Assembly: GCA_026874595.1 (NCBI GenBank)
Contig: CM049314.1
Span: forward strand, 31,011,729 to 31,075,728
Direction: 5' to 3'
Length of the DNA: 64,000 nucleotides
Source: Sipunculus nudus
Lineage: Eukaryota; Annelida; Sipuncula; Golfingiida; Sipunculidae
Shown here: piece by piece, positions 47,745-59,314 of the stretch
How positions within the stretch are numbered: position 1 is the first letter of the stretch
Layout of the letters: each line of letters opens with the position of its first letter
The notes under the pieces: generated by a model
The model's database searches: none
Told to the model about the DNA's origin: nothing
The model's input: only the letters and a program-made list of their open reading frames with translations
Made by a program: the position numbers and the translations under genes

Positions 47745-48300
47745 TGGAGATGGAATCAGTCTGCCGGGAGCACTCAAGATGGCTTTGTACGCCTGTCTTT
47801 ATGCTTGGCTGAGGCCATTAATAGAGTGGGGAACTACCCATCTTTAGTATTCCCGGTAGAATGGTTCCAGCTCAAATGTGCACGCTCATGCCGATTTTCA
47901 CGGACGCTCACGCGGCCCTGGTTGATTACCCGTAAAAAAATCTTGTAAGATAACTTTCTTTTGTCACTTCTAGTTTTAAAATATTTAAGAGGGAGTTGTT
48001 GCAGAAAAAATGAATCATGGATGGATATACTGAATAAGTTTGATATTCCATTGTATGTGGTATCGATTTATTATTAATATCTATTAATATAATGATTCAT
48101 CTCACATGAAATGTAGAGCCAACTTTGGCAACTTCCCAAGCAAACGAAATGTTTATTTTCCTTATATATATATATATATGTTGAAGTTGGAACCAGTCTA
48201 CCGGAAAGTCAGGAGTTTCTACTGAGAATAATGAAGATGGCGTTGTGCGCCCGTCTCTAGGATAGGCTTAGGTCCATAATATAGTTGGGTACAGGTTTAT
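47455..48300. repeat. cluster of inverted and direct repeats
   Basis: A block at 47455-47530 (CTGGTTCCACCGCTCTATTG ... AAGACGGGTGTACAACGCCATCTT) recurs in inverted orientation at about 47783-47850 and, more diverged, at about 48228-48297. A second block (GTTGATTTTCCGTGAAGA ... AGTTTTAAAATRTT ... GAGTTGTTGCA) is directly repeated at 47555-47675 and 47895-48020. The inverted arms enclose the (TA)n tract at 47686-47742. Looks like overlapping copies of a foldback-type element. Confidence 0.65.
47686..47742. repeat. (TA)n microsatellite
   Basis: Pure TA tract at the centre of the inverted-repeat cluster. Confidence 0.95.
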
Positions 48301-49435
48301 CGTAACGTCAGAAGCGGGAACGCTTCGGTCATCTTCGTAAACATTTGGAAATCGGACCAGCCGCATGAACCAGACAGCAACAGAGAACGCTTCAAGTACA
48401 ACAGTGACGAATATATGAGATAATTTTCCTGATATATTCTATATAATAAAATGTAACGTACAGAAGATTTTCAGAACTCAGTGAAAATAAGGATACCTAT
48501 TGGTAATGCGGATTTCTTTTGAAATGATAATACCTGTTCTTCTTAATTCAAATCTTTCCTAGTTTTTTTTTCTTTCTAATTCTCTGGACGCATACGATTG
48601 GTCATGTGAAATACCGCAGCCCTACATGATTGTGCAATGCCTGTAGGAAAATACGAAGATTTGAACATAAGACTAAGCACTCTGCAGGATAATTAATGTA
48701 CATACAAAATGTATACCGGAAATGTATACATCTGTATACAACGTTATAAAATGGAATAAAATATCCTAGAACACACAATTAAGCAAACACGAAAAAACAT
48801 GGAGCAAATTCATCGACAATGAGGCACATCTATTAAACTAAAAGCATGGGATGTATTATTATATATACAAGAACTATCCTATCCTTGGTAATCATGTTTT
48901 AATGTGCAAGATCCGTTTACATTATCATATAAATGGTGATACAGTTGATTTTTTAATTAACGTTCCAGCATGAAAAACATTTCCGACATAGTTATGCTGG
49001 CGTGCTTTAGATAAAAACACGTTAACTTCAAAACTTGCAGGTTCGATTTATTTTCCTTTACCAGTTCGTCTAATATATTCAATCAAAACGCAGAACTTGT
49101 GATTAGATTTTGCCAAATAACTCTATCGAATGAAAACAAATAAAATTAAATAAAAACATTCATATAAAAAATTTTGCCGTTACGATTAAGAGATGTAACA
49201 CCAAATTTTTGTTTGCTTTAAATGTATATTACCTGTTAGTGACAGATCTAAAACGTTAAAACCCATATATATATTCCGTCAGCCATAAATTACAAAGCAT
49301 ATATGGTTCTAAATTCAATATTCAATTCTAATAGCAAAAAGAGAATACATATCATATTGTAATACAGGTTAAATGGTTCCCTAGGTCTAGGGAGCTACAC
49401 ATATTCATAGGAGGAATATTTTCATGTTCTATCTG
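48301..49435. other. spacer and 3' flank of the minus-strand UGT
   Basis: No gene supported. The part above about 49047 is the likely 3' untranslated region of the minus-strand UGT. Confidence 0.5.
49047..49052 (-). terminator. polyadenylation signal candidate of the minus-strand UGT
   Basis: AATAAA on the minus strand (TTTATT on plus), about 385 bases past the stop codon at 49436. Plausible distance; not verified. Confidence 0.4.
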
Positions 49436-50953
49436 TTAACCCGTTTTCTCTTTTCGTGGCATCTGCTTGCACAAGCCATAAAGATAACCAATTATTTTAC
49501 TAATACCCAAGCAAATTACAAGTAAAATCGTAAACAGGGCTCCATGAATATCCATAAGTTTATATTGAAGTAATGATAGGTTGGAAAGGTGTTCTGATTT
49601 AATATACTTGTCCCCGTAATTTATAAAGTATTTTATCCAGTAATCCAGCGTATCGGAAGGAGACACCAGCCTATTCTGTAATATGTTGGACACTTCCCTT
49701 GCTCGCTGTGTAATAATTTTGCTGCCGATTACTTGGTTTATCGTTTCGATTAGTGAGTGTGTGTTCAATTCCTTTAAAGGTAGCACTACCCCATATCCTT
49801 TTAACTCCGTAATGGCGCCATTATGAAACTGGTCAAAAGCAAATGGCACTACTATGGTTGGAACTCCAAAATATGCAGCTTCGGCCAGCGTCTTAGCTCC
49901 ACCATGGTATAATAAGAGTTTTGTCTTGTTTACTGCAAGCAGACCGGTCAGTGGTAGCCATGGCAATACAATACAGTTTGGATACAGCTTGCCCGCTGGA
50001 ACAGATTTTGTTTTCATAATAAAGTGATATGGCGACAGTCTGACTGAGTCTAAAATTGTTCGCATTAGGCTCTCCGGTAGATCCAACCAGCTCCCAAAAG
50101 AAATTATAATTATCCCTCTCGGTGCCTCCTCGATGAAGATTTTAATGTCCTCGGGCAAAGGCTGTTCCGGATAAATGGTTAAGCTCCCGACAAATATTGC
50201 ATTTGATGACAGAGGTCTCGGAAAGTCAGTCACATGATCACGTAACAGAAAGCAAGCTGCAGCATGGTCAGCGAGTTGTCCTGGGGAGTAAGCTTTCTTA
50301 TCAGGAATATATCTTTCAGACAATTCAGCGTTTTCAGTCAAAAAATTTATGTCTTGCAATATAAAGGTCAGTGTATTCATGATTCTTTCAGCAAAAGACA
50401 TTTTGTCGGTAAACCGCGTTTGATCCGATGGTACGTAGGATTGCTCATGAGGCCATTTTGCGCGGTCACATGTAACCGCGAGCTGCGCGTACGGTATGGA
50501 AAGTTTGTAAGGGAGGTAAGCCAGACACTGGGCTTCACCAACTAGGGCAAAATCAAAGTGTTCTCGTGATAATATCTTGAAAAGCCGATCATCTTGCAGC
50601 ATTGATTCACATATTTTGTTATGTACACTGTACTCTTCATAATAAAATTGTAATAGGGATAACCAGGAACCATGCATAGCTGTTTTAAATGCTTTTTTCA
50701 TCCATTTTTCATTTTGGGCTGGAGGAGTTATCATGGTCTTGTAGGTCAGGACAGTAAAAGGTACATGATGTACACCAAGCGCTGCAAACCTTTCAGGCAC
50801 CACCATCTTAAGTGCATATCCTCTTTGAACAAGTATATGTCCCGTCTTCAAGAAATTATTGACATCACTGGTAAATGCACCTGGAACCATTAACACTTTA
50901 TAAGCATCATTATCAGCCGTCAGACACACTGATATCAATAAAGAGTACCACAT
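49436..50953 (-). CDS. UDP-glycosyltransferase-like protein lacking the catalytic His and Asp
   Basis: This 505-aa UGT-fold protein is uninterrupted. A short signal (MWYSLLISVCLTA) begins it. The aligned catalytic motif TSHMLQF of the neighbour reads TSDVNNF here, so His is replaced by Asp30 (codon 50864-50866). The neighbour's FDLALVD reads FDFALVGE, so the partner Asp is Gly139 (codon 50537-50539), with Glu140 next to it. The donor domain persists: IISFGSW, WLPLTGLL (the usual WLPQ Gln is Leu335), YHGGAKTLAE, AAYFGVPTIVVPF and DQ at 374-375. Sequons are at 342 and 458. A transmembrane helix spans about 470-492, and the tail ends KEKTG, a KxKxx ER-retrieval signal. Length, intact frame and shared DYWIKYFINYGDKYIKSE-type C-terminal block indicate a maintained gene. 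It may bind UDP-sugars without transfer, or use another base. ER membrane location is inferred. Confidence 0.93.
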   Translation of the reverse strand: MWYSLLISVCLTADNDAYKVLMVPGAFTSDVNNFLKTGHILVQRGYALKMVVPERFAALGVHHVPFTVLTYKTMITPPAQNEKWMKKAFKTAMHGSWLSLLQFYYEEYSVHNKICESMLQDDRLFKILSREHFDFALVGEAQCLAYLPYKLSIPYAQLAVTCDRAKWPHEQSYVPSDQTRFTDKMSFAERIMNTLTFILQDINFLTENAELSERYIPDKKAYSPGQLADHAAACFLLRDHVTDFPRPLSSNAIFVGSLTIYPEQPLPEDIKIFIEEAPRGIIIISFGSWLDLPESLMRTILDSVRLSPYHFIMKTKSVPAGKLYPNCIVLPWLPLTGLLAVNKTKLLLYHGGAKTLAEAAYFGVPTIVVPFAFDQFHNGAITELKGYGVVLPLKELNTHSLIETINQVIGSKIITQRAREVSNILQNRLVSPSDTLDYWIKYFINYGDKYIKSEHLSNLSLLQYKLMDIHGALFTILLVICLGISKIIGYLYGLCKQMPRKEKTG

Positions 50954-52449
50954 TATAAAATTGTGATGTTATACAGGGTAAATGATTTTCCCCTATGTCT
51001 TGTCCGAGTGAAATAAGGTGGTTTCTGTAGTGACGTAGTTGTGCGGATAACGTTTTCCCACAGCACCTGTAACTATAAAATGATAAATAAGAACATATTG
51101 GATGGTTCATGTGATATTCACAAAATCCAAAGCGTCCCTGCCGGAACCCCCCCCCCCCCCGCCAACTCAACTAGGATAACCTCTTTACCCAGACTCAGTC
51201 CAGCCTGAGAAAACCACCAGCGACCACCACTACCAACCGAGAACCCCCAAACGCAATTCCAGTGCAACTAAGCTCAAGGACCGTAAACGGAATTTGGAGA
51301 GGACAGCTTAGACGAGCGCACACCCCCGCCTGCACATACTTTTTTTACTATTATATCTTGCAGCTCTAGCGGAAACAAAGCAGCACACCCGGTCTGGAAT
51401 TCTCTACACACCAACCACAAACACTCAAGCACTGCAACATTTTTTCTTTATTTATTACATATAAAATATTCAGGAAATTCGAACGTGTTACGACGATCGT
51501 ACTCTGGAGGATATGTGAAGCACAGCAGCATATTTCGACGACAGACTGTCCAGCACAAAGTTGGTTTCCAACACGGCTCACGATATATAACAAAATACAA
51601 ACATATCACGCACACCAGCACGAGTCACCAGTCACACAACAAATCTAGCTATCGATATATTAATCTTAAGTAAAATTTTTGCAACACTAGAATTGAGTAT
51701 ACAACTTTGCAGTTTTTTTAAAGTAAATAAGTATTATTAAAATTGGGGGAAAAAACAGCACGCTAGCCTGCTCGCATAAATTTGCTCACGTTGTCTAAAT
51801 GGCAGAAACTGCAAGTATAAAAGTGCCATTCGTCTCGAAGCTCTGTCGTTTGATTGATCGGGTTCGGCTCTCGATTTGCATCCCTGGGCCTCCGCTGCTG
51901 GGATTGGTGGAAGGGATGCATGCTGCTCCTGCCTTTGTGGGTGTGGATGCTGTGGCTTTCCCAAGGTCACCGGTACGGATTGAAACTTTGGTGGTCACTC
52001 GGCTCCCCAGGGCTTGGCTTGGTTTGACATCGCGTCTATTGGCTACTCAAAATTTATAGTCTAAACAAACAAGCGAGACGGTGATCTCAGATCATCTCAA
52101 CCGTGTCTGTCTGGTGACTTTAAAAAAAATCTAGTACTAGTACTATATTGGATGGTATAAATACGGGTAGGAACTAGGCGAGGATCCCTTTGTCGAAATC
52201 TGATAACCAAGAAAGGATGTATGTCCACGTATATAACGTGAAACTATATATCCACGTAAAAATTATCTCACAGCATACGTTATCGCAGAAATGAATATCT
52301 TGGGAAGGGAAGTTTCAGGATCATTTCAGGTATCAAATGTTTACATATGAGGCTAATATCTCAATATTCGTCACAAAGTAATGTGTTCTTTATTTGAGAG
52401 GATTATAGAAAACAGCATAATAAAAAGGCTAAATTTTGGTTTATAAGTA
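50954..52449. other. 5' flank of the minus-strand UGT
   Basis: No gene supported. There is a C-run at about 51148-51161. A GC-rich island-like stretch at 51810-52060 follows a TATAAAAG (51816-51823, plus strand), and TATAAATA occurs near 52157. Open frames across the GC-rich stretch on both strands have no known domain. Confidence 0.45.
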
Positions 52450-53677
52450 CAGTGGAACCTCACAATTACGACCACCCTCGGGACTGAGCGAAATGGTCAT
52501 AATTTAGGGGAGGTCGTATTTGTGAAACGCTTACCTTGGTCACATTTTACACGCCGATGTTTAATGTATGTGTATCAGTGTGTATCTATTGCATATCTTT
52601 AATGTTAATTATTAAACATTTTTTACTTTGCGTAGGACCCTTGTTATGATTTTTGTGCAGCTGAAAAGAAAACAAAATTGTTTTAAATTTATTCATGATG
52701 AAAATAAATATAAATGTACACATCCGTAGTAACTGATTATAATTACACTAGAGGCAATACGAAAACAACCTACTGAATGCATATTGTACATAATACGTGG
52801 CTGTCATATATTCCGCCTTCCGCTTGAGTATGGCGTGCACTTGAGTTTCACCTACGCCACACTGCTGAGCCAGGTGGCGCTGAGTGCGTCCTTGTGTTGC
52901 CGCCTTGATTAACGCCACTTTCTCCTCCAAGGAGAGCTTTTTCCGAGGCATGGTCGCACCACAGCAAGCGATTTAAACGCAAACTGAACCAGCAAAGAAA
53001 TAAACCGACAGCAACCTATGTGATAAGGCAGGATAATGTGTGGAATTCTTCCCTTTGCAAGCTTTATTTATACATTTTACTGACTGCTCAGTTCTCAGTG
53101 TGAATATTTTAGGATTTACTAGGTCGTTAATTGGACCAATGAGGATCAAACGATATGTTGATGAGTATCAATAATAAGCTCTCATCCCCGCACGTAGGGT
53201 AGCTGTAATACAGGTGATCACTGAGGGGCAATTAGCATCGCGCTGAAGACCCCAGGGCAGTTAGCCAGGCAGACCGGCTCATTAAGTAATCAGGCCGATG
53301 GTTTCCCCTCTATGATCTATCACTTACGCTTCAACCAGTCTCGGCCCGGACACGGAGTCAGGAAAATGCGGGACCAGATTAACACTCGTGTTGGAAAACC
53401 TTGTTACCCTCTTTGATCTTTCGTTAAGGCGCCTGTGACAAGGCGCAGCAATTGAATCGAGGCAAATGTTGTTTCAGTACTTCGCGGCAATGGTCGCATT
53501 AGCGGGGTCGCAATAGCGCTGGGGCCAGAATATCTGGTCGTTTTTCTGAATTCAGGGGTGGTCGTAATTTTGAGTAATTTATAAACATAAACTAGAAAAA
53601 AATTGGGGACCAAGAAAAATGGTCGTAAATGTGGGGTGCTAGTAATTGTGGGGTGGACGCAAGGCGGAGTTCCACTG
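52450..53677 (-). mobile_element. pogo/Tigger-like DNA transposon, non-autonomous
   Basis: The ends CAGTGGAACCTC and GAGTTCCACTG are inverted repeats flanked by TA on both sides (52448-52449 and 53678-53679), the target duplication of the Tc1/mariner superfamily. Subterminal ACGACCACCC / GGTCGTAATTT motifs repeat near both ends. At 1228 bases it is too short for a full transposase, and only the N-terminal DNA-binding part remains as an open frame. The range excludes the TA duplications. Confidence 0.85.
52748..52951 (-). pseudogene. CENP-B/psq-type N-terminal helix-turn-helix of a Tigger-like transposase
   Basis: The 67-codon frame starts MPRKKLSLEEKVALIKAA and continues GRTQRHLAQQCGVGETQV, HAILKRKAEY. 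This is the psq/CENP-B N-terminal DNA-binding domain that in pogo and Tigger transposases recognises the inverted terminal repeats. After about residue 49 the frame runs into unrelated sequence and a stop, so the second HTH and the DDE catalytic domain are deleted. It is oriented opposite to the window and sits inside the TIR-bounded element. The HTH itself is uninterrupted and could still be expressed as a small DNA-binding peptide; that is speculation. Confidence 0.8.
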
Positions 53678-53679
53678 TA

Positions 53680-54025
53680 CCAACAAACAAAATAGTCATT
53701 GTCATGTGTGTGTTTTTTTTCAACAATGTGTCATTCATCTATAATACACCAACGCGTTATGCTAGTAGTATTTATTCTACATAATAAAAGAATCGTACAC
53801 ATTGTGATACTTAATACTGCGTAGTATACTTAATAGCTTTATATGTAATACCTGTTTAGCTTACTTTCTATCTCGACTATAAAATTAAGGAAAGACAAAT
53901 ACTTTCTTGGAGACAACTATTGGATAGATGTTAGGAATAAGGCAAATTAACTGGTGAAATTCAGCAATAGTAGATCATGTAAATACATGTACATGGTTGA
54001 CAAGGTTGAAGGGAAACTAAGGTCC
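53680..54025. other. spacer, no feature seen
   Basis: AT-rich sequence without a supported gene. Confidence 0.5.
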
Positions 54026-55037
54026 CATGGATTTCGACGCTCAGCTGACCTTGTCTTTAAGGATATTTATATGAGCTTCTCAAAATATGGTTCCATGACC
54101 ATGACCCTTAATCTTGTGCATTAAAATATGAGAATTTACCATACTTGAACTAACAGTATTTTGATTTCCATAAGGATTTTTAAAGAAATGAATTCAGTGA
54201 CCTTGACCTCTTACGGTGTAACCTCAAAACCCACAGATTTCCTCCATTTTGGGCCGTTAAGCCAAAAAGGTTGATTTATAATGCATCCTCAATCTTTTCA
54301 AAGCTGTGCGCGCTGTAACCTTCACTGTTGACCTCGGGGCACCAAAAATAAAAATTATTCTTACTTAGTGGTGGGTCATTTATAAATAAGTAAGTATAAA
54401 TTAGCCAATCAGTCCATCCAAACCGATGTTATCGTCCATAAACTAATTCATTAATTGAGGGGCTCTGTGACCTTGACCGTTTAACATATGACCCAAAAAT
54501 CAAAATGAATCTTTCCATATTGGTTGGTGAACAATATCAGGAAGATAGAAGATTTGTGATGAAAGTTTGGCTTAAAATGCATCGACAATCTTTTTAAAAA
54601 ATTGGTCATGTAACCTTGACCTTGAGGACATAACCCCAAAATCAATGTTATTATTTCTTAATGGTGGACCACAAATAATTCAGGTTCGTAACCAATATGT
54701 CAAACCATACTTGAGTTATCGTTTGGAAACTTGTGAAAAGATGGCCCTTTGACCTTGACCTTTGACCTTGTGAACACAAATTCAATAAAATTCATCCCCT
54801 TTTTGCAGGTCAGCTATATGCGAAAGATATAAGGTTTTGGATGAAGCGATTGGCTCTTAATGCTTCCACATATTATTTTTTTTTTTAAATAAGAGGGCGC
54901 AGGAACTTTGTTCTTCGACATCATGATTCCAAAATCATTTGATTTCTTACTTTCGTCGTCGGCCATATATAAGTAAAGTTCGAAATCCATCTGTCAATCC
55001 AAACTGAAGTTATCATCTGGTTACAAATTGGTGGTTT

Positions 55038-55070
<33 letters not shown>

Positions 55071-55085
55071 ACGGACCGATATACA
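54026..55085. repeat. degenerate TGACCTTGACC repeat module
   Basis: Third occurrence of the module seen at 7840-8800 and 22500-23715, here the best preserved. TTTGACCTTGACCTTTGACC lies at about 54748-54767, with repeated CTTAAAATGCATC, ACCCCAAAATCAA and GTTATCRTCYGG, ending in a (GACA)n run at about 55039-55069 and GAACGGACCGATATACAG. Confidence 0.8.
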
Positions 55086-56340
55086 GGTAGATTACTATGG
55101 GAACCCGCATTTGCTCAAGAAACACACCAGCTTTCGGGACACTAGATGAAACCACAACTTAGCATTGATCTTGTATGGATGACCCCAGATGTAGCCTTAA
55201 GGACACCATGTACTCACCTTTGGGAATTTTTCATTTCAATTTTAATAATAAATAAAATATAATTAGAAAAAATGTTCTTTACATTAAGGGAGCATACGAA
55301 GCAAGAAGCAAGGTATTGATAGACAAAAATGAAGTTGATTATATTAAATAATATCTTAATTTCCAGGTCTTTTCCAAGTGTTTCAGTTTGTTAATTTAAA
55401 TTTATTGCAAAAATTAAAAAATAAAATTAATAAAATATGTAAAAGAAATGTAATATTACTCAAACAAAACTCATAACAGGTGTCAATATGTTTTACTAAT
55501 AATATTCAGACTCATGGCTGTATTACCTGTCACATGATACTATGTTAATAATCAAAATTTATATAACTGATTCCTTTAATTCATTAAATAAAAATAAACA
55601 TGCTCATCTCCGGTTTGCTAAATGTATAATTTATATGGTAATAATGTAATAGTTTCATAGATCAGTTATCTGGTACATTATTCTAACCATGTTGTAAAAT
55701 ATAACAATTTCAAAATGTGATGAAAAAAATCAGATACTAGAAAAGTGCTCATTTTGATGTCTATAATATTAGTAATTGTCATACGACTCTTGCAATATTA
55801 AGAGTGCAGATTGATGTGAGAGTATTCAAAGTGTAAATACAATAAATTTATTTTTAAATAAAGCCACCGAGCCAGGTACTTATGATCATTATTTAAATCT
55901 GTTTAATTTGTATATCATGGATTCTCAACAATTTAGATTGACTGAAACTGAATATATAATCATGCGATACATTCTTTTTGATAAAATTGACAAAATGGTG
56001 TATACTTGCAGCACCAGGCCAAGGCAAAACGTGTGTGACAATAACACTCCCGAATGTAAATATTATAGATGACGTCAATTCTCTTCCTATATCCAAGGAA
56101 TTTATGCAAATCTTACATTACTTGAGTTAAACACTACGTCTCATATTACAGCTTATATAACCACATAAAGCTAGCATCTGTCTACCCTCTCTTCCAAATC
56201 ATATGTTGCGATTATATACAACAGCTGAGGGCCGTGATCCATTGGTCCTCTGTTTAATTATTCTTAGAGTCATTACAAGCCCCATAGCTTGGAGGTTATA
56301 GATCACAGTGACCTATTGTCAGGTATCCAAGGAGACTTTT
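55086..56340. other. AT-rich spacer
   Basis: No gene or defined repeat seen. Confidence 0.5.
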
Positions 56341-57570
56341 ATACACCTTTATGGACGCCGGACAAAGAATGATCGCTATAGCCTAAACGAATTTCAGTCA
56401 GCCGGGCAAAATGTGTGAAATACAAAGAAATACAAGTGGCACCACCACTCTTACGGAAGTAATTGAACTAGTCATGATCAATATTTAAGGGAAGATTACT
56501 GAGATAAAGGAGATTAGGTATATAAAATGTTAATTAATCTGGGGTGTCAAAAACAAGCCGAATAACTCGAAAGAATTCAGGTCGCAGTGATCTTATATTC
56601 CGAGGAGAATTTTGAAGGACATTTAAAGGACATGGATATTAAGTAAGAGGTTTCTAGGTCTAATGATTACAACTTGTGAACTGTTAACTGACATATTAGT
56701 TACATTTGACAGTCTAAACTATAGGGGGAATGCGTGAAAAATAGAAAATAGAATACAGGTGCTTCCAGCAGTCATGATCAATACACATACGAGGTTTAAG
56801 GATACTACAGGTAAGCAATTATACTTTGCTGTAATTTGACAATCTACAAAAAAGTAGATCTACAAAAAAAATCTACAAAAAAAATAGGGAAAAATGCTTG
56901 AAAAAAATTGCAGGGGGCGCCACCGCTCTTGGAAACAGATAAAACTAGTCATTATTAATAAACTTCTAAACGTATGAGGTTTCAGAACTTGAGATGAAGT
57001 CGGATATGAGAAACTGACACCTTGATATAGCTTGACAAGTAAAATGCGTAAAAAATACAGTTGGTGCCACCAGTCCTCGGAAAACGATGACCTAGACATG
57101 ATCAATATACATATTTGGTTTCAGGACACTAGATGAAACCACTGATGAAAACATGACACGTTGCTGCAATAGGGCTGTTATTTGGCAAACTTTAAATAAA
57201 GGGGGAAATGCGTGAACAATCGAAAAAAAATACAGATTGCGCCACCACTTTTCCGGAAGTGATGAAACTAGCCATGAGCATTAATCAAGGCAAGATCCGT
57301 GACAATCACTGCATTAACTATATGTATTGAGATGCAGGAAATTATGTATCATTTTTATTAATTTTTCTGGGGTGCCGAAACACGCCTCATAACTCGTAGA
57401 ATATAGGCATCAGTGTCCTAATTTTAGGGTTTCCAAGGAGATGTTTAAGGACTTTCCTGATTATTAGGTAAGAGGTTTCAGGGCTCAAAGTTAACGAACG
57501 GACAGACAAACAGACAGCCGGACAGACAAAGAGTGATTGCTATAGCTATAGCTCAGATGACTTCCAGTAA
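56341..57570. repeat. degenerate tandem repeat, 150-175 bp units
   Basis: The motif GGYGCCACCRSTCTT with CGGAA and ACTAGTCATGATCAATA downstream recurs near 56433, 56756 (degraded), 56911, 57059 and 57233. Flanking pieces such as GGGAAAAATGCGTGAA and GGTTTCAGGACACTAGATGA also repeat. Similar end pieces (GACAAAGARTGATYGCTATAG) lie at about 56360 and 57526, bracketing the array. Confidence 0.7.
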
Positions 57571-57768
57571 GCTGTGCTAATAAAACAGACAATGACTCTT
57601 TATCTTTCAGATGAATTTACTGTGAAAAGGTCGAAACCTGATATAGGTTGGTTGAAACGCCAAAGCTTAACCAGTTTGCTTTATTAAATTGCATGTCATT
57701 CTATTAAAGGTTTAAAATGCCATTCCAGCAGTGAATCCCTTTCGATAGATGGGACTCTCGACTTCCAT

Positions 57769-57828
<60 letters not shown>

Positions 57829-59311
57829 CTATGCCCAAGCAGTTACAGATAAAGAGAAATGAAAGTTATCTACAATACCTGGACTCTCAGTATCTCTTTC
57901 TCTGTTTGTACGTCAGATCTCAAGCCACTCAAACAAGACTCCTTTTATGTCTTAGCCGAGAAAAAAAATATTCTCATAACATCAGATAATGTATTAAAAT
58001 CTTCCGATTTATTTTCAAAATAAGACTTTACCGTAGTCGTGCAGTAAAGTCCAGGCTCCTTTTTGATAATTTTACGTTGTCTCTTCTTCGGATGTGCTAG
58101 AAGATCTGACCGCGTGCAGTTTACGCTTGCTTTGTGTCTGAGTGGATCTCTGCGCCTCTGAGAGTATGCATGCTCTATTGGTGCAGCTGGGCAACGTTTG
58201 GCGGTCCAGTAAACTGCTGTTCGAGACATTCAAAGTATATGTCTATTAAAGAATACATGCATGGCGCATATCTAGCGTGTATGGTATGCTAATTAGAGAG
58301 AGACGACATCCCTCAAAGACCCATTTATGTTACAGCCCTCTACCCTGAGCCAGAACTTCAAACGGCTGGGTATAATTATAGTTATCATACACAGCAGATG
58401 GACCATGAATGGTAATGTGATAGGCATGTCTTTTTCATACGTCATACCTGTATTGACAATTTTCTGTCTAAATAGAAATGACTGATGGGTTCTCTCTAGC
58501 TTATACGTACACATTAATGTGTTGAAACATATAAAATAGACAAACAGACAAGTGGCAAAAGTAAATAAAAAAAAAAACTATGTATGAAAAAAAAAATACC
58601 AGCAAGATTTGCATGGCTAAAGAATACTTATCGTACACTGAAGAAGCGTCCACTTTTTATTCAGCTACTATTTATCTGATCCAAATAGTCCTGGGGCCAA
58701 TTTCCATAAACGTCCTTAATTTTGAGCAGTCTGCGACCACCCCCCCCCCCCCCTCATAATTAGGTTTGCTGCTAATTTTTTGTCAAAGTATTCAGAAAGA
58801 TCATATTTAAAACATTATCCCTCTGGTAAAGTGTCCGAAAGGACTGAAATCGATAATTTTATAAGCTAACCTCGGTACAGATATTTTAAAAGATACAATG
58901 GATTAATGTACGGGGGTTAAACTTGGAAAATTGATATGTGGAAAATGTAAAGGTTTAAATGAAATGAGAACATCCACTTTAACTAATTTTGATGTGCTGA
59001 ATCCATTGAAATTATTATCAAAGTCTTAACCTACATTTTTTTTAAATCAAAAGTTAAATATACAAAAAGCATATAAAAAGCATATAATTTTAAAATCTTA
59101 CTGTTATTTTGGATATTGAGTGGAAAGATTAGTCCAAGTACTTTTTCAGCCCTAAAGTTCATAATTTTAGGCTACTAATAATAATTAGATAAATGGTTAT
59201 TGTTTCAGAATTGTAGGGTATACATAAGCTGTTGCGGCCGATTAAACTTTAATGTAAACATTCCATATGAACGGCATGAGGCACTCAAGTGTGTTTTCAT
59301 TAATTCTACTG

Positions 59312-59314
<3 letters not shown>
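57571..59314. other. spacer with (CT)n tract and C-run
   Basis: (CT)n at 57772-57825 and a C-run at about 58739-58754. The 94-codon minus-strand frame at 58229-57945 is basic and has no recognised family; I do not call it a gene. Confidence 0.5.

Noticed and set aside
50264-50893. Plus-strand frames of 73 and 93 codons opposite the minus-strand UGT
   Set aside because: Antisense shadows of a well-supported coding exon.
51799-52059. GC-rich stretch with TATAAAAG upstream as a small gene
   Set aside because: Frames are open on both strands with no domain; the TATA match alone is weak. Noted only as flank of the UGT.
57945-58229. 94-codon basic minus-strand frame
   Set aside because: No family resemblance and no supporting context.
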